From: DATGSF01 sp035302865
Lineage (GTDB): Bacteria > Bacteroidota > Bacteroidia > Chitinophagales > Chitinophagaceae
DNA length: 8,530 nt
Assembly (NCBI GenBank): GCA_035302865.1
Contig: DATGSF010000061.1
Span: 1 to 8,530, forward strand
Direction of reading: 5' to 3'
The position numbers were made by a program, and so were the translations under genes. Below, piece after piece: positions 1-6,679 of this stretch. Within the stretch, counting starts at the first letter, position 1. The number at the start of each line of letters is the position of its first letter. The notes beneath the pieces are model-generated. The model had not been told where the DNA came from, did not search any database, and saw nothing but the letters and a program-made list of their open reading frames with translations.

Positions 1-344
1 GAGAAAATGCGGAATATGATGCAGCTAAAGAAGCACAAGGTATGCATGAAGCAAAAATTGCTCAGTTGGAAGCTGCCCTAGCTAACACACGCGTTATTGA
101 CCCTAAAGATATGGATTTAAGTAAAGTAACTATTTTAAGTAAAGTTAAAATACAAAACCTTAAAACTAAAAAATCTATTGTTTATCAATTAGTTTCTGAA
201 ACGGAAGCTGATTTAAAACAAAAAAAGATCAGTGTTAATTCCCCTATTGGAAAAGGTCTTATAGGAAAAAAGGTTGGTGATATTGCAAAAATTGAAATTC
301 CTGCAGGACTTATTGAATTCAAAATTGAAGAAATTAGTATATAA
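1..344 (+). CDS. greA: Transcription elongation factor GreA, 3' part (5' end outside window)
   Basis: GreA binds in the secondary channel of RNA polymerase and stimulates cleavage of backtracked RNA so stalled transcription can resume. The frame is open from base 3 and gives 113 residues. The first in-frame residues are ENAEYDAAKEAQG, the end of the GreA coiled-coil tip motif (GDLKENAEY in E. coli, where the first E here corresponds to the tip residue Glu44). The upstream Asp41 equivalent and the N-terminal helix lie outside the window. The rest matches the second coiled-coil helix (to about ANTRVID) and the FKBP-like C-terminal domain, including the family signature ISVNSPIGKGLIGKKVGD. The 113 residues fit the remainder of a normal protein of about 157 residues. 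The ATG at 42 is internal and not the start. The stop is 2 bases before the HIT gene, which indicates an operon. Identification is firm. Confidence 0.96.
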   Translation, partial: ENAEYDAAKEAQGMHEAKIAQLEAALANTRVIDPKDMDLSKVTILSKVKIQNLKTKKSIVYQLVSETEADLKQKKISVNSPIGKGLIGKKVGDIAKIEIPAGLIEFKIEEISI

Positions 345-346
345 TT

Positions 347-742
347 ATGGCTAGTATATTTTCTAAAATAATCGCAAGAGAAATTCCTGCTTATATTATA
401 GCAGAAGATGATGACTTTATCGCTATTCTTGATGCTTTTCCTATTCAAAAAGGACATTGCTTGGTAATTCCTAAAAAAGAAATAGATAAAGTATATGATA
501 TGGATAATGCATTGTTAGAAAAATACCTTATATTTTCAAAACCTATAGCAAAAGCTATAGAAAAAGCATTTCCATGTGAAAGAGTAGGATTAAGCTTTGT
601 GGGATTAGAAGTACCTCACGCTCATTTACATCTGGTGCCAATTACTAATATGGAAGATATGAATTTCACTCGAGAAAAATTGAATCTAAGCACAAAGGAA
701 ATGCAAGAAATTCAAGAGAAAATTCAATCTTATTTAGCTTAA
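347..742 (+). CDS. HIT-family nucleotide-binding protein (histidine triad, HinT/Fhit-like)
   Basis: This is a 131-residue protein of the histidine-triad superfamily, cytosolic nucleotide hydrolases and transferases acting on phosphoramidates or dinucleotides. The N-terminus (ASIFSKIIAREIPAYIIAEDD) and the middle (FPIQKGHCLVIPKKEID) match the HIT fold. The catalytic triad is at residues 91-97, HAHLHLV, with the central His93 expected to be the nucleophile. The length is normal for bacterial HIT proteins. Many bacterial members have a zinc-binding CxxC near the N-terminus (CIFCKI); here it is SIFSKI, so that zinc site is absent. The exact substrate cannot be read from the sequence. The gene starts 2 bases after the greA stop and is surely co-transcribed with it; no clear ribosome-binding site is seen, as usual in Bacteroidota. 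The family call is firm, the function within the family open. Confidence 0.93.
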   Translation: MASIFSKIIAREIPAYIIAEDDDFIAILDAFPIQKGHCLVIPKKEIDKVYDMDNALLEKYLIFSKPIAKAIEKAFPCERVGLSFVGLEVPHAHLHLVPITNMEDMNFTREKLNLSTKEMQEIQEKIQSYLA

Positions 743-751
743 ATAAAAATT

Positions 752-1354
752 ATGTTTTATTCTTTCAAAGGTTTTAAACCAGTTGTTCACCCATCAGCAT
801 TTGTACATCCACAAGCTGTAGTAACTGGAAATGTTATTATAGGAAAGGATGTTTATATTGGACCTGGTTGTGCTTTAAGAGGAGATTGGGGAGGGATTAT
901 TATAAAAGATGGATGCAATGTACAAGAAAATTGCACCATTCATATGTTTCCTGGTGTAACGGTAATACTTGAAGAGAATGCTCATATTGGTCATGGTGCT
1001 ATAATTCATGGTGCACATATTGGTAAAAATGTTATGGTTGGAATGAATGCTGTGGTAATGGACGATGTAGTTATTGAAGAGGAGTGTATTATTGGTGCTT
1101 TGACCTTTATTCCTGCTAAAACAGTAATTGAAAAACGTTCTCTAGTTGTTGGAAATCCAGGTAAGGTTATCAAAAAAGTAAGTGACGAAATGATTGCTTG
1201 GAAAACAAAAGGAACGGAATTGTACCAAACGCTCCCTAAAGATATGAGAGAAGAAGCAGAACCCTGTGAACCTTTAAAAGAAATTCCAAAAAATAGACCT
1301 TCTCAAGAAATTCTCTATGAGCGTTGGAACCAAATTAAAGAGAATAAAGAATAA
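752..1354 (+). CDS. Gamma-carbonic-anhydrase-like hexapeptide-repeat protein, PaaY/CaiE type
   Basis: This 200-residue protein is made largely of left-handed beta-helix hexapeptide repeats (about residues 12-140, for example VVTGNVIIGKDVYIGP) followed by a C-terminal helix. It lines up closely with E. coli PaaY (196 residues) over most of its length, including NAVVMD, VVGNPGK and IAWKTKGTELYQ. The residues that bind zinc in gamma carbonic anhydrases are present: His64 (NCTIH), His81 and His86 (HIGHGAIIH), plus Arg43 and Asp45 (RGD) and Asn56/Gln58 (NVQ). It is therefore probably a trimeric metal enzyme. PaaY acts as a thioesterase linked to phenylacetate breakdown, while relatives are carbonic anhydrases or CaiE. 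No phenylacetate or carnitine gene is in this window, so no symbol is given. It follows the HIT gene by 9 bases as the last gene of the operon and is followed by a strong terminator. Confidence 0.9.
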   Translation: MFYSFKGFKPVVHPSAFVHPQAVVTGNVIIGKDVYIGPGCALRGDWGGIIIKDGCNVQENCTIHMFPGVTVILEENAHIGHGAIIHGAHIGKNVMVGMNAVVMDDVVIEEECIIGALTFIPAKTVIEKRSLVVGNPGKVIKKVSDEMIAWKTKGTELYQTLPKDMREEAEPCEPLKEIPKNRPSQEILYERWNQIKENKE

Positions 1355-1370
1355 AAAATTAACTTAAATT

Positions 1371-1408
1371 AAAAAGCTTGTTTGAATTGATTCAGACAAG
1401 CTTTTTTT
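1371..1408. terminator. Hairpin terminator between convergent genes, probably bidirectional
   Basis: Bases 1371-1386 pair with 1391-1406 (16 pairs with a single G-T wobble at 1382/1395, core AAGCTTGT/ACAAGCTT) around a TTGA loop, and the T run 1402-1408 follows. On the - strand the AAAAA at 1371-1375 supplies a U-tract, so the same hairpin can end the - strand gene whose stop is at 1434. It lies 17 bases after the stop of the PaaY-like gene. Confidence 0.88.
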
Positions 1409-1433
1409 AAATACTCCTAAATATTTTTAATTC

Positions 1434-2012
1434 TTATAATCTAAAAGTTGCTCCTAAAGTCAAATGACTCATACCATTATGACCCATTTCTGCAAAAGCA
1501 GCGAATTCTTTTGTAAAATACCAACGCGCACCAATTTGAGCAGCAAAAATTAAATTTGTATTAGCATGCGAATCATGATAACGAGAATAATTATCATATC
1601 TAACTTTAAAGCCAGGTCCTGCTCCCGCATAAACATCTAATTGATGAACAGGAATAAGCTTATTAAAATGATAATGTCCCATAACACCAAAACCTATTGC
1701 TGTTCTTGTTAGGGTATAATAATCACGATTTCTGGATACAATAGATAATCCTCCAAATGCACTTATGCCGATTTCATCTAAAATGCCATATTCATATTTG
1801 ACATAGAAGGGCCCTAATAATGCATTACCACTAATCCCATTGGTATTAACTAGACCAAATCCGGCACTTATTAAAGAAATATCTTTTTGAAAAGAGCCAC
1901 TATTTCTATTAGCGTAAGAATTATTATAAAAGCCACTGGACTGAGCAAAAGATATTTCTCCTGCAAAAACAATTGTAATTAATAAAAAAAGAGTTATACT
2001 TATACGTTTCAT
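1434..2012 (-). CDS. Small outer-membrane beta-barrel protein (porin-family-like), function unknown
   Basis: This is a 192-residue protein with a clear signal peptide: MKR, a hydrophobic stretch (ISITLFLLITIVFAG), and a likely cleavage site after SFA before QSS (around residue 23). Gln follows the cleavage site, as is common in Bacteroidota. The mature part alternates hydrophobic and polar residues with many Gly and aromatic residues (LISAGFGLVN, GPFYVKYEYG, IGISAFGGLS, AIGFGVMGHYHF, LDVYAGAGPGFKVRY, IFAAQIGARWYF, FAAFAEMGHNG). It ends in the strand-like LTLGATFRL. This pattern fits an eight-stranded outer-membrane barrel; no catalytic motif is seen. A His/Tyr-rich loop (about 142-150, NYSRYHDSHAN) is probably exposed. 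It is transcribed alone, convergent with the greA operon and divergent from rtcB. The fold class is inferred from composition and strand pattern, and the specific role is unknown. Confidence 0.8.
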   Translation of the reverse strand: MKRISITLFLLITIVFAGEISFAQSSGFYNNSYANRNSGSFQKDISLISAGFGLVNTNGISGNALLGPFYVKYEYGILDEIGISAFGGLSIVSRNRDYYTLTRTAIGFGVMGHYHFNKLIPVHQLDVYAGAGPGFKVRYDNYSRYHDSHANTNLIFAAQIGARWYFTKEFAAFAEMGHNGMSHLTLGATFRL

Positions 2013-2032
2013 AATAAATTTTTTACTAAAAT

Positions 2033-2040
2033 CAAAACTA
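2033..2040 (-). promoter_or_regulatory. Bacteroidota -7 promoter box for the outer-membrane protein gene
   Basis: Read on the - strand the sequence is TAGTTTTG, a full match to the Bacteroidota -7 consensus TAnnTTTG, ending 20 bases before the start codon at 2012. That gives a short leader of about 13 nucleotides. No good -33 TTTG box is seen at the expected 19-21 base spacing, so the call rests on the -7 box and its position. Confidence 0.5.
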
Positions 2041-2060
2041 TAACTTTCTATTGTAATAAA

Positions 2061-2091
2061 TTGTTATTTTTTTACCAAGATTCTAGTTTTA
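2061..2091 (+). promoter_or_regulatory. Candidate promoter for the rtcB-type gene
   Basis: TTG at 2061-2063 is separated by 20 bases from TAGTTTTA at 2084-2091, close to the Bacteroidota pattern TTG-N19-21-TAnnTTTG with one mismatch (final A for G). It lies 33 bases before the start codon at 2125 and partly faces the divergent promoter at 2033-2040. The AT-rich setting makes chance matches likely. Confidence 0.35.
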
Positions 2092-2124
2092 AATCATATT
2101 TAACAAATCATTATTTTTATTCTT

Positions 2125-3303
2125 ATGCATACACATTATCAAATTTGGGGAGAAGAGTTTATTGACGCAGCAGCATTAGAACAAATGCAAAATGCAAGTG
2201 ATTTACCAATTAGTATACAAGGAGCATTAATGCCTGATGCACATGTAGGTTATGGATTACCTATTGGGGGAGTTTTAGCAACAGAGGCAAGTAAAATAAT
2301 CCCATATGCAGTTGGAGTCGATATAGCTTGTAGAGTAAAATTAAGTGTTTTTCCTATCTCTGCTCATGAATTAGAAAAGCATAAAAAGCATTTTATTAAA
2401 TTATTAGAAAATAATACCCATTTTGGAATTGGCGGAAAAAGCAGGGAAAAGATAGATAGCTCCCTATTTAATCGTAAAATATGGTCTGAAATTCCAATTT
2501 TAAAAAAAATGCAATCGCGAGCTATGGACCAATTAGGAACATCGGGCTCTGGAAATCATTTTGTTGAATTTGGAATCGTTAAATTTAAAGAGTCTTTACA
2601 TGAAGATATAGATATTAATAAAAATTATTTAGGCTTATTGTCCCATTCGGGTTCTAGAGGTTTAGGTGCAAATATTGCTAATCATTATTCAAAGATAGCT
2701 ATGCAAGAAAGCAATTTACCTAAAAATCTCAGACACTTAGCATGGCTCGATATTAATACAGAAATAGGGCAAGAATATTGGCTAGCAATGAATCTTGCAG
2801 GAGATTACGCCTCAGAGAATCATAGGGAAATTCATGATAAAATGATTAGAGATATCAATTCAAATCCAATTTTACAAGTAGAAAATCATCATAACTTCGC
2901 CTGGAAGGAAGAATTAGAAGACGGAGAAAAGGTTATGGTACACCGCAAAGGTGCTACTCCAGCTGGAAAGGGAGTATTAGGTTTTATTCCAGGCACAATG
3001 TCTGATCCTGGATACTTGGTGCGCGGATTAGGAAATAAAGCTTCTATTAATAGTGCCGCTCATGGTGCCGGAAGAGTTTTAAGCAGAAGAAAAGCCAAAA
3101 GTTCTTTAGATAAAAAAGATTGGTATAAAAGATTAAAAGACGAGGGCGTGCATTTATTAAGTGCAGGATTAGACGAAGCTCCCATGGCTTATAAAAATAT
3201 TGATAAAGTCATGAATGCACAAAAGGACTTAGTTGAAATTGTTGCTCGTTTTGATCCTAAGATTGTTAAAATGGCTGATGGTAATGAAAGGCCTGAAGAT
3301 TAA
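2125..3303 (+). CDS. rtcB: RtcB-family RNA ligase (3'-phosphate to 5'-hydroxyl, GTP-dependent)
   Basis: RtcB joins RNA ends carrying a 3'-phosphate or 2',3'-cyclic phosphate to a 5'-hydroxyl, using GTP and Mn2+ through a guanylated histidine. The 392 residues are close to E. coli RtcB (408). Motifs in order: PDAHVGYGLPIGGVLA (37-52), VGVDIACR (63-70), QLGTSGSGNHFVEF (136-149), HSGSRGLG (174-181), NLAGDYASENH (223-233), ENHHNFAW (253-260), MVHRKGATPAG (271-281), GFIPGTMSDPGYLVRG (286-301) and AAHGAGRVLSR (311-321). By analogy with Pyrococcus RtcB, Asp66, Cys69, His145, His174 and His256 bind metal, Asn144 and Glu148 sit in the GNHFVE motif, and His313 is guanylated. The usual DIGCG reads DIACR here, a variant subfamily. 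No archease, rtcA or rtcR is next to it, so its biological role (RNA repair or tRNA splicing) is not shown by context. It appears to be a single-gene unit. Confidence 0.93.
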   Translation: MHTHYQIWGEEFIDAAALEQMQNASDLPISIQGALMPDAHVGYGLPIGGVLATEASKIIPYAVGVDIACRVKLSVFPISAHELEKHKKHFIKLLENNTHFGIGGKSREKIDSSLFNRKIWSEIPILKKMQSRAMDQLGTSGSGNHFVEFGIVKFKESLHEDIDINKNYLGLLSHSGSRGLGANIANHYSKIAMQESNLPKNLRHLAWLDINTEIGQEYWLAMNLAGDYASENHREIHDKMIRDINSNPILQVENHHNFAWKEELEDGEKVMVHRKGATPAGKGVLGFIPGTMSDPGYLVRGLGNKASINSAAHGAGRVLSRRKAKSSLDKKDWYKRLKDEGVHLLSAGLDEAPMAYKNIDKVMNAQKDLVEIVARFDPKIVKMADGNERPED

Positions 3304-3376
3304 TTTTATAGCATAGTTTTATACAAATTAATCATAATTCTTATATATATTATTGTATTTTATTGTTTAAAAAGAG

Positions 3377-3405
3377 AGGGTGCTTAAATTCAGCATCCTT
3401 TTTTT
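3377..3405 (+). terminator. Rho-independent terminator after the rtcB-type gene
   Basis: AGGGTGCT (3377-3384) pairs with AGCATCCT (3392-3399) with one G-T wobble around a 7-base loop, and T's run from 3399 to 3405. A-rich sequence before the stem extends the pairing weakly. It lies about 73 bases after the stop at 3303, and the intervening AT-rich sequence shows no gene. Confidence 0.85.
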
Positions 3406-3490
3406 ATTTATAGACTATGATAAACGTGTTTAATACACTTTACTTAAAAATTCCATGATTTTTTTCAATATTATTTAATAAAGAATATTA

Positions 3491-3515
3491 TAACCTTATT
3501 ATTTTACAAAGGTTA
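3491..3515. repeat. Inverted repeat upstream of the T9SS protein promoter
   Basis: TAACCTT (3491-3497) and AAGGTTA (3509-3515) form perfect 7-base arms around an 11-base spacer. It sits 36 bases before the -7 box at 3551. There is no T-tract, so it is not a terminator; it could be an operator or a chance match in AT-rich DNA. The rest of 3406-3550 shows no other structure I can support. Confidence 0.3.
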
Positions 3516-3550
3516 ACTAATTAATATTTTTTAAACAAAAAATTAATCAT

Positions 3551-3558
3551 TACTTTTG
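3551..3558 (+). promoter_or_regulatory. Bacteroidota -7 promoter box for the large secreted protein
   Basis: TACTTTTG is a full match to TAnnTTTG and ends 31 bases before the start codon at 3590, predicting a leader of roughly 25 nucleotides. The expected -33 position (about 3527-3530) reads TTTT rather than TTTG. Confidence 0.6.
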
Positions 3559-3589
3559 TATTGAATTATCTAACCATATAAACAAAACT

Positions 3590-6526
3590 ATGAAATACTA
3601 CACATTACTTTTAACGCAACTCTGCTTATTTTTAAGCTTTTCTACTTTTGCGCAAAGCAACTGCGAGAAACCAATAAGTATGAACAATCCTACAGTCACA
3701 CATGCTGCATGTGTTGGAAAAGGAAGAATAAAAATCAATAAAATAAGCCCATCCAATAGCACATATCAAAAGGCGCTATATGATACCTTAGGAAACACTG
3801 TTCGTCCATGGCAAGACAGTGATACTTTTAAAAATATATCCGCCGGGGTTTATGATATTATTGTCAGAAAAGTATGCCAACCAGGTTTTAGCGACACATT
3901 GAAAAGACGGGTAACCATTAATGATCAATCTAAACCATTAGATATAAAAGAAATAAGAACTTTACGAGAAGATCAATGCGGTAATGGACAAATCCAAGTA
4001 TTATCAGTCACAGGAAAGTCTCCTTTTAAATATGCTCTAGTAAATAGCATAAATGCAACAGATATAGAATCAAACATGATTCGTTCTAAACAAGATGCTG
4101 CCGTTTTTAGCAATCTCCAAGAAGGTACTTATTATGTACGTGTATATGATGAATGCGGTAATTATAAAACACAAGAATATTTTTTAGCAAAATATACCGA
4201 TACCGTTCAGGTTGTAAAAAATGGAAATGCTTTCCTAACAAGAACAAATTGTGATACTTTTCAGTATTCCATAAGAATTAATAATCAAAATTTATTTTAT
4301 AAAGATGCTGCAACACAAGCAGTAGCACCTTATAACAACAAATTCTGGATAGAGTTTCCAAATGGACATATTGATACTATAGAAAATGTCTATGAAGTAG
4401 TAAGCAACGCAATTCCAATGAGCTATTTAGCAGATAGTATAAATCCTAATGAACCATTTCCATACAATATGGCATGGCCAGTTATATTGAAAGCTGGATA
4501 TATTGATGAATGTGGAAACACTTTTACCAATAACAATTTAGATATACAAAATATGTTAGGAAATGGAATAAGAATGTTTATTAATGATAATGTAAGAAAA
4601 CATCCTGATTGCGACTCTGTATATTTTTGGTTCTCATTTGGAAATGGAAATGCACATAATCAAAAAATGGGCCCACATGTTTTAGTATCATTAGACAGTA
4701 TAAATTGGCATCCTTATGGTGAATTTGACATACCAGGTTTACCTTCAGGAATTTACAGTGCTAAAGCAGATTCTACTTATACTTTATATTTAAATTATTG
4801 TGGCAGAATTCTTACCAGAACTTTTGATACACCCTCTGAAACGAGGAAAATCTCTTCCCAATATAATTATAATAAAAACACAACTGCTTGTTTTGGCAAC
4901 TCTGGATGGCATTTAACCCTACAACCAACTGGGAATGGAAATGCATATCAATATAAATATTATAAAATTGAAAATAATGATACTATAGACATAACTGATG
5001 AGGCGCATATAGTTTACAATAATCCCGATTTAAGTATTAGCCCTAATGCGAAGCAAGTTTATGAACTAATAAATGTTGAGCCTGGAGAGTATATTGCACA
5101 TTTTTTTGATACCCTAAATACTGATTGCCCGACAGAGAGAACATATTATAAAAATCTAATTGAAGACTCTTTACAAACACCTAATTTTGATATAGATTAC
5201 TCTTGCGAGGGGGCTTTATTACTTAGAACCGAGAATCTTGTATTAAGGAATGCTATAGGTGGATATGGATCTTGGAGCGGCTTATTAAAAATGCAAATAA
5301 TTGGCCATGAATCTTTAGGAACATTTAGTGGACTCGAACAAGTTGACAAATCCACCATAATAACTGTTCCTCATTATATAATGAATGATCTTGATCCTGG
5401 AAATTATCAAGTAAAAATATGGAATGAAGCTGCAGAAGACAGCACTTGTAATTCCAGTATTGTGCTTAATATTGAACATACCACAGAACGATTAAACATA
5501 GAAAATTCAAAATTTATAAGAGCATGTAATAATAAGGGAGCAATAATAGTTGATGTTAATGGAGGCGAAGGTCCTTATAATTATCAATTATATAAGAACA
5601 GTATTTCTTCAGCAAACCTTATGGGCTCTTCTCAGCATGAAAACATTTTTGAAGATTTAGATTTAAATGAAGAATATATCATTAGTGTATCAGACAATTG
5701 TGGAAATGCAAGCACTTTAGCGATTTCAAATTCTGAATTGACATTGCCTTTATTTCATAATTACACTGAAATGCCATGTGAAGGTTCTTCTTTAGATTTA
5801 GGTGTTTACAATCTATTAAATCTAACTTACGAATGGACGAAAAATGGACAAATCCTACCAGGAGAAAATGGGCCTACATTAAATATAGACCCCATAACTC
5901 TAAGTGATTCGGGATTATACCAGGTAAAAATCATCTTGGATAATTGCGCTATCCATAGTAACACTTTCCATTTAACACCTAGTGCTGAAGATTGTGGGGA
6001 ACCTTTAAGTGACATGGGAATAATTTGGAGTGTTAAAAACATAGCGACAAATAACCATATAAAATGGCAAGAAGTTAATAATAAAATCGATCAATATAGC
6101 ATTGAATATAGCAGAAATGGGTTGATTTGGAATACATTAACTAAAGTTAATTCAACTAGAAAAGAAAAGACAGAACATACTTTCACACACAGCAACCTCA
6201 GTGATGGGAAGCATTTTTACCGAATTGTAATGTACAAGGAAGGGGAAAGTTTTTATTCTAATATTAAACAAGTTTTAATAGGAAAAAATGAAAACTTACA
6301 ATACAAAGTTTCGCCAAATCCAACTAGAGATAATATCCGTATAGTAGGATTAGCTTATGATAATACAGTAGTTATTACAAACAACATTGGAAAAGAAGTT
6401 CTTAATTTAAAAAATCCTAATTATGAGCAAGATATAATTTTGGATAAACTGCCTAAAGGTTTATATTTTATTCATATTTATGATAAAGAAACACTTCTTC
6501 ATACAGAGAAGCTTCTAATTCAATAA
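3590..6526 (+). CDS. Large secreted modular protein with T9SS type A C-terminal sorting domain
   Basis: This is a 978-residue protein likely exported through the Sec system and then across the outer membrane by the type IX system. The signal peptide is residues 1-21 (MKYYTLLLTQLCLFLSF..., cleavage after TFA before QSN). Residues 38-715 hold about seven beta-rich modules of 75-115 residues. Each has one Cys near its start and one near its end (41/96, 130/189, 221/308, 341/404, 434/513, 539/620, 646/704). Several carry a late motif GxYxxxVxDxCGN, as in EGTYYVRVYDECGN (178-191), or DxCGN alone (306-310, 702-706), which resembles SprB-like repeats. Residues 722-797 are Ig-like (YEWTKNGQILPG, SDSGLYQVKI; Cys730/Cys786). 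Residues 808-897 are FnIII-like (IKWQEVNNKIDQYSIEYS, FYRIV). Residues 903-978 are the Por-secretion tail (YKVSPNPTRDNIRI, LPKGLYFIHIY). No protease or glycosidase motif was seen. An adhesin or surface role is plausible but inferred. Confidence 0.88.
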   Translation: MKYYTLLLTQLCLFLSFSTFAQSNCEKPISMNNPTVTHAACVGKGRIKINKISPSNSTYQKALYDTLGNTVRPWQDSDTFKNISAGVYDIIVRKVCQPGFSDTLKRRVTINDQSKPLDIKEIRTLREDQCGNGQIQVLSVTGKSPFKYALVNSINATDIESNMIRSKQDAAVFSNLQEGTYYVRVYDECGNYKTQEYFLAKYTDTVQVVKNGNAFLTRTNCDTFQYSIRINNQNLFYKDAATQAVAPYNNKFWIEFPNGHIDTIENVYEVVSNAIPMSYLADSINPNEPFPYNMAWPVILKAGYIDECGNTFTNNNLDIQNMLGNGIRMFINDNVRKHPDCDSVYFWFSFGNGNAHNQKMGPHVLVSLDSINWHPYGEFDIPGLPSGIYSAKADSTYTLYLNYCGRILTRTFDTPSETRKISSQYNYNKNTTACFGNSGWHLTLQPTGNGNAYQYKYYKIENNDTIDITDEAHIVYNNPDLSISPNAKQVYELINVEPGEYIAHFFDTLNTDCPTERTYYKNLIEDSLQTPNFDIDYSCEGALLLRTENLVLRNAIGGYGSWSGLLKMQIIGHESLGTFSGLEQVDKSTIITVPHYIMNDLDPGNYQVKIWNEAAEDSTCNSSIVLNIEHTTERLNIENSKFIRACNNKGAIIVDVNGGEGPYNYQLYKNSISSANLMGSSQHENIFEDLDLNEEYIISVSDNCGNASTLAISNSELTLPLFHNYTEMPCEGSSLDLGVYNLLNLTYEWTKNGQILPGENGPTLNIDPITLSDSGLYQVKIILDNCAIHSNTFHLTPSAEDCGEPLSDMGIIWSVKNIATNNHIKWQEVNNKIDQYSIEYSRNGLIWNTLTKVNSTRKEKTEHTFTHSNLSDGKHFYRIVMYKEGESFYSNIKQVLIGKNENLQYKVSPNPTRDNIRIVGLAYDNTVVITNNIGKEVLNLKNPNYEQDIILDKLPKGLYFIHIYDKETLLHTEKLLIQ

Positions 6527-6541
6527 CAAAACATATTTTTT

Positions 6542-6575
6542 AAGGAGCAGTAATATTTTTACTGCTCCTTTTTTT
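6542..6575 (+). terminator. Rho-independent terminator after the T9SS protein gene
   Basis: A perfect 12-base-pair stem (6542-6553 with 6559-6570, core GGAGCAGTAA/TTACTGCTCC) surrounds a 5-base loop and is followed by T's to 6575. It starts 16 bases after the stop codon. It is the strongest terminator in the window. Confidence 0.93.
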
Positions 6576-6596
6576 ATAGACAAATAAAATCCCAAA

Positions 6597-6611
6597 TTCA
6601 AAAGCTTTGAA
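6597..6611. repeat. Short palindrome upstream of lpdA, possible operator
   Basis: TTCAAA (6597-6602) and TTTGAA (6606-6611) are perfect 6-base arms around AGC. The palindrome lies 26 bases upstream of the lpdA -7 box, where a regulator could bind. There is no direct evidence of function, and such AT-rich palindromes arise by chance. Confidence 0.25.
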
Positions 6612-6636
6612 ATTTTAGGAATTCCAAATTTATACG

Positions 6637-6644
6637 TACATTTG
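6637..6644 (+). promoter_or_regulatory. Bacteroidota -7 promoter box for lpdA
   Basis: TACATTTG fully matches TAnnTTTG and ends 35 bases before the ATG at 6680. At the -33 position, 20 bases upstream, the sequence is TTTT (6613-6616), a partial match. The terminator at 6542-6575 separates this promoter from the gene before it, so lpdA appears to be its own unit. Confidence 0.6.
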
Positions 6645-6679
6645 CCTATACTTATAAAAAATAATAAAAATTTACTCTT

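Noticed and set aside
42..344. The ATG at 42 as the start of a separate 100-residue protein
   Set aside because: The same frame is open to the window edge and the upstream residues ENAEYDAAKEAQG are the conserved GreA tip motif, so the ATG is internal to greA.
185..457. - strand open frame across the greA/HIT junction
   Set aside because: It overlaps two well-identified genes in antisense and its translation resembles no protein family I know.
3304..3589. Possible small gene or non-coding RNA in the 286-base gap
   Set aside because: Apart from the terminator, the promoter box and a weak inverted repeat, the gap is AT-rich with no open frame or stable structure that I can support. The repeated AATATTAT at about 3466-3490 fits simple low complexity.
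5827..6042. - strand open frame inside the T9SS protein gene
   Set aside because: It is antisense to the Ig-like module, and the + strand frame is continuous with clear domains.
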